Source: UBA6136 sp964386975 (GTDB taxonomy: Bacteria; Pseudomonadota; Gammaproteobacteria; Methylococcales; Methylococcaceae). From it: 43,869 bases of DNA. The position numbers were made by a program, and so were the translations under genes. The notes under the pieces were generated by a model, which was not told the origin of the DNA, did not search any database, and saw nothing but the letters and a program-made list of their open reading frames with translations. The first letter of the stretch is position 1, and each line of letters opens with the position of its first letter. Shown here piece by piece: positions 17,452 to 26,349 of this stretch. The DNA is taken from positions 1-43,869 of the forward strand of contig CAYLUS010000015.1 in assembly GCA_964386975.1 (NCBI GenBank). The letters run 5' to 3'.

Positions 17452-18873
17452 TCATCGCTTGATGTAAAGGTCGGTAATTGTGCCTTCAATCATTTCCGCT
17501 GCAAACGGGAACGTTTCAGACAGCGTCGGATGCGGGTGGATGGTGAGTGCAATGTCTGCGACATCCGCGCCCATTTCCAGCGCCAGTGTCGCCTCGCCAA
17601 TGAGTTCACCGGCATTGGGCCCGACCATTCCGGCCCCAAGGATACGGTGCGTGGTCTTGTCGACCAGGATCTTGGTGAGCCCCTCCCGTCGGCCGATCCC
17701 GAGCGCACGCCCACTGGCGGCCCATGGGAAGGTGGCTTTTTCAAACTCGATGCCTTCGGCCTTGGCCTGGGCTTCAGTCAAGCCCATCCAGGCCACTTCG
17801 GGGTCGGTGTAGGCCACCGAAGGAATGGTCAGCGCCTGAAACGCCGACTTATGACCGGCGATGACTTCGGCTGCGACCTTCGCTTCATGCGTGGCCTTGT
17901 GGGCGAGCATGGGATTTCCCACCACATCGCCGATGGCAAAAATATGGGGAACGTTGGTGCGTTGCGTTGAATCGACCGGGATAAAGCCGCGCTCATCCAC
18001 CTGCACCCCCGCTGCCTCCGCCTGGATTTTCTGGCCATTGGGTCGTCTACCCACAGCCACCAGCACGCGATCAAAGGTCTCTGAGGCCGGTGCACCGCCC
18101 TCGCCTTCAAAAAAGACCTGTAGCCCCTCCGGCTTGGCCTCAATGGCCGTCACCTTGGTCTTGAGGTAAATGTTGTCGTACCACTTATTGATGCGTTGAT
18201 GCAGTGGCTTGACCAGATCGGCATCACAACCGGGGATCAACTGATCCATCCACTCGACCACGGTGATCTTGGCACCCAGCGCATGGTAGACGGTGGCCAT
18301 CTCCAGTCCAATGATGCCGCCACCGATGATCAGCAAGCGTTTTGGAATCTCCTGAAGTTCCAGCGCGCCGGTTGAATCCATCAAGCGCGGGTCCTCATTG
18401 GGGAACTGCGGCAACTGAACGGGGTGGGAGCCCACCGCAATAATGCAATGCGCAAAGGAAATCTGCTGGGAGCCCGCCTCCGCCTGAACCTCGAGGAGAT
18501 GGGGGGAGAGGAAGCGCCCATAACCCTGAATGACGGTGACCCCGCGCTGCTTGGCCATGGCGCTCAGGCCCATGGTCAGCGTCTTGACGACCTTGTTTTT
18601 GTGGTCCCGTACCTTGTCAATCCGGATATCAGGGGCCTGGAACGTGACCCCCGCTGCGCCCATTTCCTCGGCTTCATGGATGATCTGCGCCGAATGCAGA
18701 AGCGCCTTGGAGGGAATGCAACCCACATTGAGGCAGACCCCACCCAGAGTTGGAAAACGCTCGACCAAAACCACCTTCTTGCCCAGATCAGCGGCTCTGA
18801 AGGCCGCGGTATAGCCACCGGGACCACCGCCCAGAACCAGAACTTCAGCTGTTGAGGTTGCGTTATCGCTCAT
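17452..18873 (-). CDS. lpdA: Dihydrolipoyl dehydrogenase (E3) of pyruvate dehydrogenase
   Basis: 473 residues, the standard E3 length. An N-terminal FAD-binding GGGPGGYTAAFRAADLG is followed by the redox disulphide C47-LNVG-C52, a central NAD-binding GGGIIGLEMATVYHALG, the second FAD motif in FAIGDVVGNPMLAHKA, and the C-terminal HPHPTLSE with the His-Glu pair. It reoxidises dihydrolipoamide on AceF and passes electrons to NAD+. It follows aceF by 27 bases and is the third gene of the aceE-aceF-lpdA operon. The ribosome site before ATG 18873 is weak. It may also serve other 2-oxoacid dehydrogenases. Confidence 0.96.
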   Translation of the reverse strand: MSDNATSTAEVLVLGGGPGGYTAAFRAADLGKKVVLVERFPTLGGVCLNVGCIPSKALLHSAQIIHEAEEMGAAGVTFQAPDIRIDKVRDHKNKVVKTLTMGLSAMAKQRGVTVIQGYGRFLSPHLLEVQAEAGSQQISFAHCIIAVGSHPVQLPQFPNEDPRLMDSTGALELQEIPKRLLIIGGGIIGLEMATVYHALGAKITVVEWMDQLIPGCDADLVKPLHQRINKWYDNIYLKTKVTAIEAKPEGLQVFFEGEGGAPASETFDRVLVAVGRRPNGQKIQAEAAGVQVDERGFIPVDSTQRTNVPHIFAIGDVVGNPMLAHKATHEAKVAAEVIAGHKSAFQALTIPSVAYTDPEVAWMGLTEAQAKAEGIEFEKATFPWAASGRALGIGRREGLTKILVDKTTHRILGAGMVGPNAGELIGEATLALEMGADVADIALTIHPHPTLSETFPFAAEMIEGTITDLYIKR

Positions 18874-18900
18874 GTGTGTTTCGAATCCGTAGGGGGTGGT

Positions 18901-20562
18901 CTACAGCAGAACTCGCCGAAGGTCCGCGAGGGTCGTACTCAGATGGGTAATGAATCGGGCAGCCAGGGCGCCGTCAATCACCCGGTGGTCGTAAGACAGC
19001 GACAGCGGCAACATCAGACGTGGCACGAAGCCACCGTCCTGATAAACCGGTTTCATCTGGCTTTTCGAAAGACCCAGGATCGCCACCTCCGGCGCATTGA
19101 TGATAGGGGTAAACGCCGTCCCGCCAATACCGCCAAGGCTTGAGATCGTAAAGCAACCGCCTTCAAGATCTGCACCCCGGAGTTTCTTGTTACGGGCCTT
19201 CTGGCTGAGTTCGACCAGTTCTGCCGCTATATCAAACACCGCCTTTTGATCCACATCCCGGACCACCGGAACTACCAGACCTTCTGGGGTATCCACGGCC
19301 ACACCGATGTGGACATACTGCTTGAGGATCAGGCTCTCACCCGATGGCGCCAGCGAGGCGTTGAAGGTCGGGTAGGCCTTGAGACTGGCTGCCACGGCCT
19401 TCATCACGAACGGCAAGAAAGACAGCTTGATGCCACGACGCTCCGACTCCAGTTTAAGCGACTTCCGGAACGCCTCGAGATCCGTGATGTCGGCATCGTC
19501 GTACTGGGTAATATGCGGGATGGATACCCAGTTGCGATGGAGATTGGGCCCCGAGAGCTTTTGGATGCGGCTCAGCGCCTGCGTCTCTACCGGTCCAAAT
19601 CGACTGAAATCAATGGCCGGAGCCGGCGGCAAGCCAAACCCGACACCCGCTTGCGCGGCGCTGGATTGGGCCGATTTCAGGGACGCCTTGACGAACCGCT
19701 GCACATCCTCACGCACAATGCGGCCTTTGGGACCTGTGCCTTGGACCTGTGCAAGCTCAACACCCAGTTCACGCGCAAATTTTCGGATCGAGGGGCTTGC
19801 GTGCGGCGGATGCTCACCCGATTCAGGAGGGGAAACGGGCACGCTGGCAGACGCCGTTGGCGGGGCACTCGCTGGCACAACCGGCGCGCTTTCCTTGGAA
19901 ACGCGAGGTGCCTCGACGACTCGCTCGGCAGCCGGCGCGGCCACAGGCGCACCACCCACGGTCTCAAGGGTAAGGACCTTGGACCCCTTACTGACCCGAT
20001 CGCCGGCCTTGACATGAACGGCCTTGACGGTGCCCCCTCGGGGTGAAGGCACCTCCATGGCGGCCTTGTCACTCTCCAGGGTGATCAGGGAGTCTTCCTC
20101 TTGAATGAGATCGCCAGGCTTGACCAGCACTTCAATGACTTCGATATCCTTGTAATCGCCGATATCGGGGACCAGCACCTCCTCGATTGCCCCGGGGCCT
20201 GGCGCTGCTTTGGGCGACGCGGCGGGCGGTGCGACCGGCGCCGGTGCGGAGATCGGGGTCGGGGCAGCTGGGACTGCTGCCGGTGCGGCCGATACAAGCG
20301 GTTGGGCGGGGGCTTCATTGCTGGCCTCGAGCATCAGGATCAAAGATCCCTTGCTGACCCGATCGCCGGGTTTCACCTGAATGCTCTTGACCGTTCCTGC
20401 CTGAGGTGAGGGCACCTCCATGGCGGCCTTGTCGCTCTCAAGCGTAATGAGAGAGTCCTCCTCCCGGATCACATCACCCGGTTTGACCAAGACCTCAATG
20501 ACCTCAATGTCCTTGTAATCACCAATGTCGGGAACGTGAACCTCTGTTTGCACGGCAGCCAT
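18901..20562 (-). CDS. aceF: Dihydrolipoyl acetyltransferase (E2) of pyruvate dehydrogenase
   Basis: 553 residues. Two lipoyl domains (~1-80 and ~126-202) each carry the lipoylated lysine in ESDKAAMEVPSP (K45 and K166), joined by Ala/Pro-rich linkers. A peripheral-subunit-binding domain follows (~254-292, SIRKFARELGVEL), then the acetyltransferase catalytic domain with DHRVIDG (His526, Asp530). E. coli AceF has three lipoyl domains, so this is the two-lipoyl form. It passes acetyl groups from E1 to CoA and forms the core of the complex. A GAGGA ribosome site five bases before the ATG overlaps the aceE stop codon, so translation is probably coupled. Confidence 0.96.
   Translation of the reverse strand: MAAVQTEVHVPDIGDYKDIEVIEVLVKPGDVIREEDSLITLESDKAAMEVPSPQAGTVKSIQVKPGDRVSKGSLILMLEASNEAPAQPLVSAAPAAVPAAPTPISAPAPVAPPAASPKAAPGPGAIEEVLVPDIGDYKDIEVIEVLVKPGDLIQEEDSLITLESDKAAMEVPSPRGGTVKAVHVKAGDRVSKGSKVLTLETVGGAPVAAPAAERVVEAPRVSKESAPVVPASAPPTASASVPVSPPESGEHPPHASPSIRKFARELGVELAQVQGTGPKGRIVREDVQRFVKASLKSAQSSAAQAGVGFGLPPAPAIDFSRFGPVETQALSRIQKLSGPNLHRNWVSIPHITQYDDADITDLEAFRKSLKLESERRGIKLSFLPFVMKAVAASLKAYPTFNASLAPSGESLILKQYVHIGVAVDTPEGLVVPVVRDVDQKAVFDIAAELVELSQKARNKKLRGADLEGGCFTISSLGGIGGTAFTPIINAPEVAILGLSKSQMKPVYQDGGFVPRLMLPLSLSYDHRVIDGALAARFITHLSTTLADLRRVLL
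19969..20535 (-). repeat. Duplicated lipoyl-domain coding segment inside aceF
   Basis: Two copies of about 204 bases (20332-20535 and 19969-20172), 363 bases apart, encode the two lipoyl domains. The protein copies are nearly identical over the first ~45 residues (PDIGDYKDIEVIEVLVKPGD shared), then diverge slightly. This is a tandem domain duplication; the copies could recombine to gain or lose a lipoyl domain. Confidence 0.85.
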
Positions 20563-20570
20563 GGGAGTCC

Positions 20571-23264
20571 TCAGACGGTCAGGGGATTGGGCTTTTCAGG
20601 ATCGATACCCAGCGCCTTGATGGCCTGGGCAACGGTCTTGGCAGGAATGTCACCCTGATCGGCAAGGGCCTTCAGGGCGGCAAGCGTGATGTAGTTCCGA
20701 TCAACTTCGAAAAAGCGGCGCAATTCCGAGCGACGATCACTGCGCCCGAATCCATCCGTACCCAGCACCGAGTAGGCTCTCGGCACATAGGGACGAATCT
20801 GGTCGGCAACGATCCGCATGTAATCGGAGGCAGCGACGATCGGTCCCTGGGTTGAGGCCAGCTGGGATTCGACGTAGCTCTTGCGCGGCGGTTTGTCGGG
20901 GTGCAGAAGGTTCCATCGCTCGGTGTCGATTCCGTCCTTGCGAAGCTCATTGAAGCTGGTGACACTCCAGACATCGGCATCAATGCCGTAATTGGCTTTC
21001 AGAAGGTCCGCCGCCGCGAGTGTCTCGCGAAGAATCGTGCCGCTGCCCAAGAGCTGTACTGTCGCTTTTTTGCCGCCCTCACGAATGCGGTACATGCCCT
21101 TGACAATGCCTTCCTGAACGCCCTCGGGCAGTGCCGGATGCGCATAGTTCTCGTTCATCACCGTCAGGTAGTAGAACACGTGCTCGCCTTCCTGATACAT
21201 GCGGCGCAGACCGTCCTGGACGATGACGGCAAGCTCATAGGCGTAACAAGGATCGTAGGCGACGCAATTGGGAATGGCCGACATGGCCAGCAGGCTGTGT
21301 CCATCCTGATGCTGGAGCCCCTCGCCCGCAAGGGTGGTACGACCGGCGGTGCCGCCGATCAGGAACCCTTTGGCACGCATGTCACCGGCCGCCCACATCA
21401 GATCACCGACGCGCTGGAATCCGAACATCGAGTAGTAGATGTAGAACGGAATCATCTGCACATTGTGGTTGCTGTAGGCCGTGCCGGCGGCAATCCAGGA
21501 ACACATGGACCCGGATTCGTTGATGCCCTCCTCAAGAATCTGACCCGACTTGTCCTCGCGGTAGTACATCACGCTGTCCGAATCCTCCGGCTCGTAGAGC
21601 TGACCTACGGAGGAGTAGATGCGGTATTGCCTGAACAAGCTGTCCATACCGAAAGTACGGGCTTCGTCAGGAACGATCGGCACGACATATCGGCCGACTT
21701 TGTTGTCTCGCAACAGCTGGGTCAGAATCCGGACGAAGGCCATGGTGGTGGACATGTCCCGGTCCTCGCTGCTTTTGAGCATGGCCTCAAACAGCTGCAG
21801 ATCCGGCACCTGCAAGTGCGGCGCTGCCTTGCGGCGTTGCGGCATCGGCCCACCAAGGGCCTCGCGGCGCTCCTGCATGTAGCGCATTTCAGGACTGTCC
21901 GCCGGGGGACGGTAATAAGGCACGCTGGCCAACTCCTCGTCCTTCAGGGGCACGTTGAAACGGTCCCGGAACGCCCGGATCGAGCCATCGTCCATCTTCT
22001 TCTGCTGATGGGTCGACATGCGGCCCTCACCGATCGGACCCATGCCATAGCCCTTGACGGTCTTGGCCAGAATGACGGTGGGTTGGCCGGTGTGCGAGAC
22101 CGCCGCTTGATAGGCCGCAAAGACCTTGTGGGCATCGTGGCCGCCTCGATTCAAGCGCCAGATGTCCTCATCGGAGAGGTTAGCAACCATCTCCTTCAGT
22201 TCAGGATACTTGCCGAAGAAATGCTCGCGGGTATAGGCGCCGCCCTTGGCCTTGTACGCCTGATACTCGCCGTCCACTGCCTCTTCCATGCGCTTGCGCA
22301 AAAGACCCTTGGTGTCCTTGGCCAACAAAGGATCCCAGTAGGAACCCCAGATCACCTTGATGACATTCCAGCCGGCGCCGCGGAAATTGGCTTCCAGTTC
22401 CTGGATGATCTTGCCATCCCCACGCACCGGGCCATCCAGCCGCTGGAGGTTACAGTTGATGACGAAAATCAGGTTATCCAACTTCTCGCGACCGGCAAGA
22501 CCAATGGCACCCAGGGATTCGGGTTCATCCATCTCGCCATCACCGCAGTAACACCAGATCTTGCGCCCGGCCGTCGAGAGGATGTTGCGATCCTCCAGAT
22601 ACTTCATGAAGCGGGCATGGTAGATCGACATGATTGGTCCAAGGCCCATCGATACAGTAGGAAACTGCCAGAATTCAGGCATCAACCAGGGGTGCGGGTA
22701 GGAACTGAGGCCTTTGCCATCACCTTCAATTTCGGCCCTGAAATAGTCGAGCTGCTCCTCGCTCAGGCGGCCTTCCATAAAGGCCCGGGCATAAATTCCA
22801 GGCGCTGCGTGCCCCTGGAAATACACCAGGTCGCCGCCAAAATCCTTGGTCGGTGCCCTGAAGAAATGGTTGAAGCCGACGTCATAGAGCGTGGCTGCAG
22901 AAGCAAAGCTGGCGATGTGACCGCCATACTCGGTGCTCTTGCGATTGGCTCTCACCACCATGGCCATCGCATTCCAGCGGATCAACGAGCGGATACGATG
23001 CTCCATTGCGGGGTCGCCCGGCAGACGGGCCTCCAGATGGGCAGGAATCGTATTGATGTAGGCAGTGTTGGCTTTGTAAGGCAGGTTTGCACCCGCTCTT
23101 CGCGCCTGATCCACCAGGTTTTCAATCAGGAAGTGGGCCCGCTCAACCCCCTCGGAGGCAATCACTGCCTGAAGCGCTTCAAGCCACTCTCGGGTTTCTT
23201 CGGGATCGGGATCGTGTGCGAGCTGGAGATTTTCGTTCATTGAGGAGTTGGAGCCAACTGCCAT
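20571..23264 (-). CDS. aceE: Pyruvate dehydrogenase E1, homodimeric type
   Basis: 897 residues with the chosen start, close to the 887 of E. coli AceE. The family start pattern PEETREWLEALQAVIASEGVERA is clear near residue 21. The thiamine diphosphate motif runs from GDG (241-243) to N270/N272 (IFVINCN). It decarboxylates pyruvate and acetylates the lipoyl groups of AceF. ATG 23264 has AGGAA about ten bases upstream; ATG 23240 is a possible shorter start and ATG 23342 would lie upstream of the -10 box found here. First gene of the operon, eight bases before aceF. A 780-codon frame lies opposite it on the + strand but has no recognisable protein features. Confidence 0.96.
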   Translation of the reverse strand: MAVGSNSSMNENLQLAHDPDPEETREWLEALQAVIASEGVERAHFLIENLVDQARRAGANLPYKANTAYINTIPAHLEARLPGDPAMEHRIRSLIRWNAMAMVVRANRKSTEYGGHIASFASAATLYDVGFNHFFRAPTKDFGGDLVYFQGHAAPGIYARAFMEGRLSEEQLDYFRAEIEGDGKGLSSYPHPWLMPEFWQFPTVSMGLGPIMSIYHARFMKYLEDRNILSTAGRKIWCYCGDGEMDEPESLGAIGLAGREKLDNLIFVINCNLQRLDGPVRGDGKIIQELEANFRGAGWNVIKVIWGSYWDPLLAKDTKGLLRKRMEEAVDGEYQAYKAKGGAYTREHFFGKYPELKEMVANLSDEDIWRLNRGGHDAHKVFAAYQAAVSHTGQPTVILAKTVKGYGMGPIGEGRMSTHQQKKMDDGSIRAFRDRFNVPLKDEELASVPYYRPPADSPEMRYMQERREALGGPMPQRRKAAPHLQVPDLQLFEAMLKSSEDRDMSTTMAFVRILTQLLRDNKVGRYVVPIVPDEARTFGMDSLFRQYRIYSSVGQLYEPEDSDSVMYYREDKSGQILEEGINESGSMCSWIAAGTAYSNHNVQMIPFYIYYSMFGFQRVGDLMWAAGDMRAKGFLIGGTAGRTTLAGEGLQHQDGHSLLAMSAIPNCVAYDPCYAYELAVIVQDGLRRMYQEGEHVFYYLTVMNENYAHPALPEGVQEGIVKGMYRIREGGKKATVQLLGSGTILRETLAAADLLKANYGIDADVWSVTSFNELRKDGIDTERWNLLHPDKPPRKSYVESQLASTQGPIVAASDYMRIVADQIRPYVPRAYSVLGTDGFGRSDRRSELRRFFEVDRNYITLAALKALADQGDIPAKTVAQAIKALGIDPEKPNPLTV

Positions 23265-23306
23265 AGGGTTTGGGTTCCTGAAACAGGGAATTCGTCGGAA
23301 TCGGGC

Positions 23307-23337
23307 ATTATAGACAAGGCACGAGGGGATATTCCAA
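23307..23337 (-). promoter_or_regulatory. Probable sigma70 promoter of aceE-aceF-lpdA
   Basis: On the minus strand a perfect TATAAT (23307-23312) is preceded by TTGGAA (23332-23337) with a 19-base spacer, longer than the ideal 17. Transcription would start near 23300, giving a leader of about 35 bases before ATG 23264. The -10 is strong; the -35 call is weaker. Confidence 0.5.
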
Positions 23338-23359
23338 CCCAATTCAAGCGAGAGTTCCC

Positions 23360-24490
23360 CTAGGCCAGAGCACCCGGGGATTCACCCCCGACCTCGTTCT
23401 GCACCGGATTGCCGGGCTCCAAAACCCGTCGATCCAGCTGCGTGTCCGCCCATGCCATGAAGCCGCGACTGGCATTTTTGACCCAGAAGGCCATCGCCAG
23501 ATAGCCATGCGGGAGGACCGCCGCCCCATCGACCGACTTCAGCGCCTGATAGGGGATCTTGGGTTCCAGGTGATGCGCTTCATGACGGGTCAGGCCCAGA
23601 AACAGCATGAGACTCACGCCCGAGCGACAATGCCAGGCGCGCTGAGCCCAGCCTGAGCCATTGACCGATCCCAACCCGTAATGCTGAAAGTAATTGACCG
23701 CCTCCAGCAACCTCACTCCGACCATGCTGACATAGAGCCAGGCAAACAGCGCCAGGGGACCGAAATACACGCCATAGATGCCGGCCAGCACGCCCTTGAT
23801 CGCCAGCCCCTGATAAAACCCTCTGGGGACCTGCTGCCGCGCGATCTGCCACTGTGCCCGAATCGAGCGCCAACAGAACGTCCCATAGCGCTCCCCTCTT
23901 CGCGGGGTCGAGGGATCGCCGGGGTGTCCCAGCTCCGCATGATGGCCGATGCGATGGGCGTAAAAGAATGGATCATGGAAGACCGTAATCAGCAGCCATC
24001 GCCCCAGCCATCGATCCCATTTTGAGGCGCGGTGGATGAGTTCGTGCGCTGGCGCAATGGCGGATGTGCAACTGGCGGTTCCCATCAGCACGCGAATGAC
24101 CACCAACTGCACCCCCGCAATCGCGATGTCCTGGGGTGTATCGAGGGAGAACTGGGCAATGCGGGCGCCCATGACCAGGAGATTGACGAAGTGAAGACCG
24201 GCCAGGAGGTAAAGCAAGCCATCAAACAGCCCTCGCCGCGTCTCAATGGAGACATGCCGCGCCTCATCCGGTCCAAAGTAATCGAGCGCCAGCAGGCACC
24301 AGAGCGGAATCGTGAACAAGAGGGATTCGCTGAGCCCCCAAGGGCCGGTCACAAGATAGGCCAGCGTTGTGAGGGGAATGACCAACGCAAGGCCATAGCC
24401 AGACCACCAAGGAAGACCCCACCAAAGACCGGGGAGTCGCAGCAAGAAGGCCGTTGCCTGCCGCAGGACGGATTCGGGGGGAGCAGACAT
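23360..24490 (-). CDS. AlkB-type membrane di-iron hydroxylase
   Basis: 376 residues with about six membrane helices. The histidine boxes follow the alkane 1-monooxygenase (AlkB) pattern: HELIH (149-153), HRIGHH (179-184) followed by a GDPSTPRRGE stretch like the TPEDP region of AlkB, the family-specific NYFQHYGL (266-273), and RHEAHHLEP (302-310). These histidines would bind the two irons that hydroxylate unactivated CH groups of alkanes or fatty chains; a desaturase-type reaction cannot be excluded. ATG 24490 is chosen because a TATACT box lies 28 bases upstream; the N-terminal extension upstream of it has no hydrophobic or conserved character. No rubredoxin gene is adjacent, so the electron donor must be elsewhere. 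Divergent from the carbamoyltransferase gene. Confidence 0.85.
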   Translation of the reverse strand: MSAPPESVLRQATAFLLRLPGLWWGLPWWSGYGLALVIPLTTLAYLVTGPWGLSESLLFTIPLWCLLALDYFGPDEARHVSIETRRGLFDGLLYLLAGLHFVNLLVMGARIAQFSLDTPQDIAIAGVQLVVIRVLMGTASCTSAIAPAHELIHRASKWDRWLGRWLLITVFHDPFFYAHRIGHHAELGHPGDPSTPRRGERYGTFCWRSIRAQWQIARQQVPRGFYQGLAIKGVLAGIYGVYFGPLALFAWLYVSMVGVRLLEAVNYFQHYGLGSVNGSGWAQRAWHCRSGVSLMLFLGLTRHEAHHLEPKIPYQALKSVDGAAVLPHGYLAMAFWVKNASRGFMAWADTQLDRRVLEPGNPVQNEVGGESPGALA

Positions 24491-24517
24491 AGGAGGCGGG
24501 ATCGAATTCACCCCGAA

Positions 24518-24548
24518 AGTATACGGTCGCAATGGCCTATGAATCCAA
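24518..24548 (-). promoter_or_regulatory. Possible promoter of the AlkB-type gene
   Basis: On the minus strand TATACT (24518-24523) is preceded by TTGGAT (24543-24548) with a 19-base spacer. The predicted start of transcription, near 24511, leaves a ~20-base leader before ATG 24490 and argues against the upstream GTG at 24511. Confidence 0.35.
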
Positions 24549-24563
24549 AAAAACCAGTTTTGG
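24545..24563. repeat. CCAAAA/TTTTGG inverted repeat in the divergent promoter region
   Basis: CCAAAA (24545-24550) and TTTTGG (24558-24563) form a 6-bp stem around seven bases, with a second register AACCA/TGGTT in the same place. It sits 14 bases before the carbamoyltransferase ATG and overlaps the possible -35 of the divergent AlkB-type gene, so an operator for both genes is plausible. The A/T-rich composition contrasts with the surrounding DNA. Confidence 0.35.
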
Positions 24564-24576
24564 TTAATATCACCGG

Positions 24577-26349
24577 ATGAATCCACGCACCAATCCCAGC
24601 AGTCGGACCCTCTACCTCGGGCTCGGTTCCACCTATCATGACCCTGCCCTCGCCGTGATTGACGATACGGGTCAGGTTGTCTTTGCCGAGGCGCTCGAGC
24701 GCCCTTTGCAATACAAACGGGCAATCAACATGGAGCCGGACAATCCATTCGAGCTCCCGCGCGTGCTGAAGACCTACGGCAAGGGCGTTGATCGGATCGT
24801 CATTGCCAGTAACTGGAAAGCCCGAAGACCCTGGTATGAGAATTGGTCGCGACGGCTGGGCTGGCTGACGCCCAAGGGCATTCTGCTGCACCAGGGCCGC
24901 CAGCTGACGGCTTGCCTGCCGACTTGGGAACTGAATTACATGCAGGCACTGCAGCACCAGGCCCTCAAAATCTCCGGACTCACCCTCTCGCGCACCCTTC
25001 GCGAGGGTTTCGGGGGGGCCGCCATCGAGTTTCGCAGCTACGATCATCACCTCTGTCATGCGGCCCTGGGTGCCTACGGCAGCGGCTTTGATAGCGCCGC
25101 CTGCGCCGTCATCGACTCCTACGGTGAAAAAGGCTCGATGGCCTTTTTCGAATTTGAAGGCGGCCGGCTAAGACCGCTCTACCAGTCCAAAGGGCCCCAA
25201 AGCCTCGGGTTCTTCTACATGAAGCTCACCGAGCTCTGCGGCTTCGACTGGATGGCGGGCGAGGAATGGAAGGTCATGGGTCTTGCCTCCTACGGCACCG
25301 TCGATCCCCAGATCATGGCCCTGCTGGAAAGCCTCATGTGGGTTGAGGGGTTTGATCTGCGGCAGGACCGCAGAACCTTCTTCAGCCAGTTAAAGGCCCT
25401 CGAGCGCTTCCGCAGACAGCCCGGAGCGCCCCCCGAAACCGTCGCCAACCTGGCCCATACCGGTCAGGCATTCTTCATGCAGACGCTCTATCGCCTGCTG
25501 TCCGGATTCCGGGTACAGGGGGTTTCCGGCAATCTGGTGCTCTCCGGTGGATGTGCCCTCAATTCAGTAGCCAATGGCCAACTGCTGGCCAACACGGACT
25601 TTGATGCACTGTATGTTCCCTCGGCGCCTGCCGATGATGGCACGGCCCTTGGTGCCGCCCTCCTGGCCTATCATGCCGATCACCCAAAGACTGCCGCGCG
25701 TTCGCACGTTCTCCCCGCCTCCCTCGGGAGCCCGGTCAAAGGGGAGGCCGTCCATCGTTTTGCCGAATACTCGGGGCTCGAATCAGAGGCGCTGGCCGAT
25801 GATCTTCTTCACGTGCGGGTGGCAGACCTTCTCGCCCAGGGCAAGATCATCGGCTGGATGCGTGGCCGGGCTGAATTCGGACCCAGGGCCCTTGGCAACC
25901 GATCCATTCTGGCCGATCCCAGAGACCCGGACATGATGGATCGGGTCAACCGTATCGTGAAGTTCAGAGAGCGGTTCAGACCCTATGCGCCCTCGATCCT
26001 GCATGCCTATGGTCCTGCCTATTTCGAGCACTATCAGGAAAGCCCGTACATGGAGCGAACGCTCCGGTTTCGACCCGAAGTCCGATCATGCGTCCCGGCG
26101 GTGGTGCATGTCGATGGCACCGGCCGCCTCCAGTCGGTCACCGCGGAGAGAAACCCCGATTTTTACGGGTTGCTCCAGGCGTTCCATGCGCGCACAGGCG
26201 TTCCGGTACTCCTCAACACCAGCTTCAACATCATGGGGAAACCCATGGTGCACAGCTGCGAGGATGCCTTTGCCGTTTTCCTCGGGTCCGGACTGGATGC
26301 CCTGGTGCTCGGCAACCGGGTTTTTTACAAACCGGTTGCACCGCAATGA
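24577..26349 (+). CDS. NodU/CmcH/TobZ-family O-carbamoyltransferase
   Basis: 590 residues with both family domains. The N-terminal Kae1-like domain starts with LGLGSTYHDPALAVID and has the metal-binding HxxxH (H157, H161 in DHHLCHAA), then AVIDSYGE and SGGCALNSVANG. The C-terminal YrdC-like domain carries EFGPRALGNRSILADPR and FRPYAPSIL. Family members use carbamoyl phosphate and ATP to make carbamoyl-adenylate and transfer the carbamoyl group to a hydroxyl of a sugar, lipochitin oligosaccharide or antibiotic. The acceptor here is unknown. The TGA overlaps the next gene by four bases (ATGA), so the two products are probably made together. The ribosome site is weak. Confidence 0.9.
   Translation: MNPRTNPSSRTLYLGLGSTYHDPALAVIDDTGQVVFAEALERPLQYKRAINMEPDNPFELPRVLKTYGKGVDRIVIASNWKARRPWYENWSRRLGWLTPKGILLHQGRQLTACLPTWELNYMQALQHQALKISGLTLSRTLREGFGGAAIEFRSYDHHLCHAALGAYGSGFDSAACAVIDSYGEKGSMAFFEFEGGRLRPLYQSKGPQSLGFFYMKLTELCGFDWMAGEEWKVMGLASYGTVDPQIMALLESLMWVEGFDLRQDRRTFFSQLKALERFRRQPGAPPETVANLAHTGQAFFMQTLYRLLSGFRVQGVSGNLVLSGGCALNSVANGQLLANTDFDALYVPSAPADDGTALGAALLAYHADHPKTAARSHVLPASLGSPVKGEAVHRFAEYSGLESEALADDLLHVRVADLLAQGKIIGWMRGRAEFGPRALGNRSILADPRDPDMMDRVNRIVKFRERFRPYAPSILHAYGPAYFEHYQESPYMERTLRFRPEVRSCVPAVVHVDGTGRLQSVTAERNPDFYGLLQAFHARTGVPVLLNTSFNIMGKPMVHSCEDAFAVFLGSGLDALVLGNRVFYKPVAPQ

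Noticed and set aside
17322..17489. N-terminal extension of the PAS-GGDEF-EAL protein to ATG 17489
   Set aside because: It overlaps the lpdA coding end and crosses the GC palindrome; the TTG with a strong ribosome site at the start of the PAS domain is a better start.
20901..23243. 780-codon open frame on the + strand opposite aceE
   Set aside because: It lies wholly inside aceE, which has clear thiamine-motif evidence, and its translation shows no coherent family features. Long antisense frames are expected in GC-rich coding DNA.
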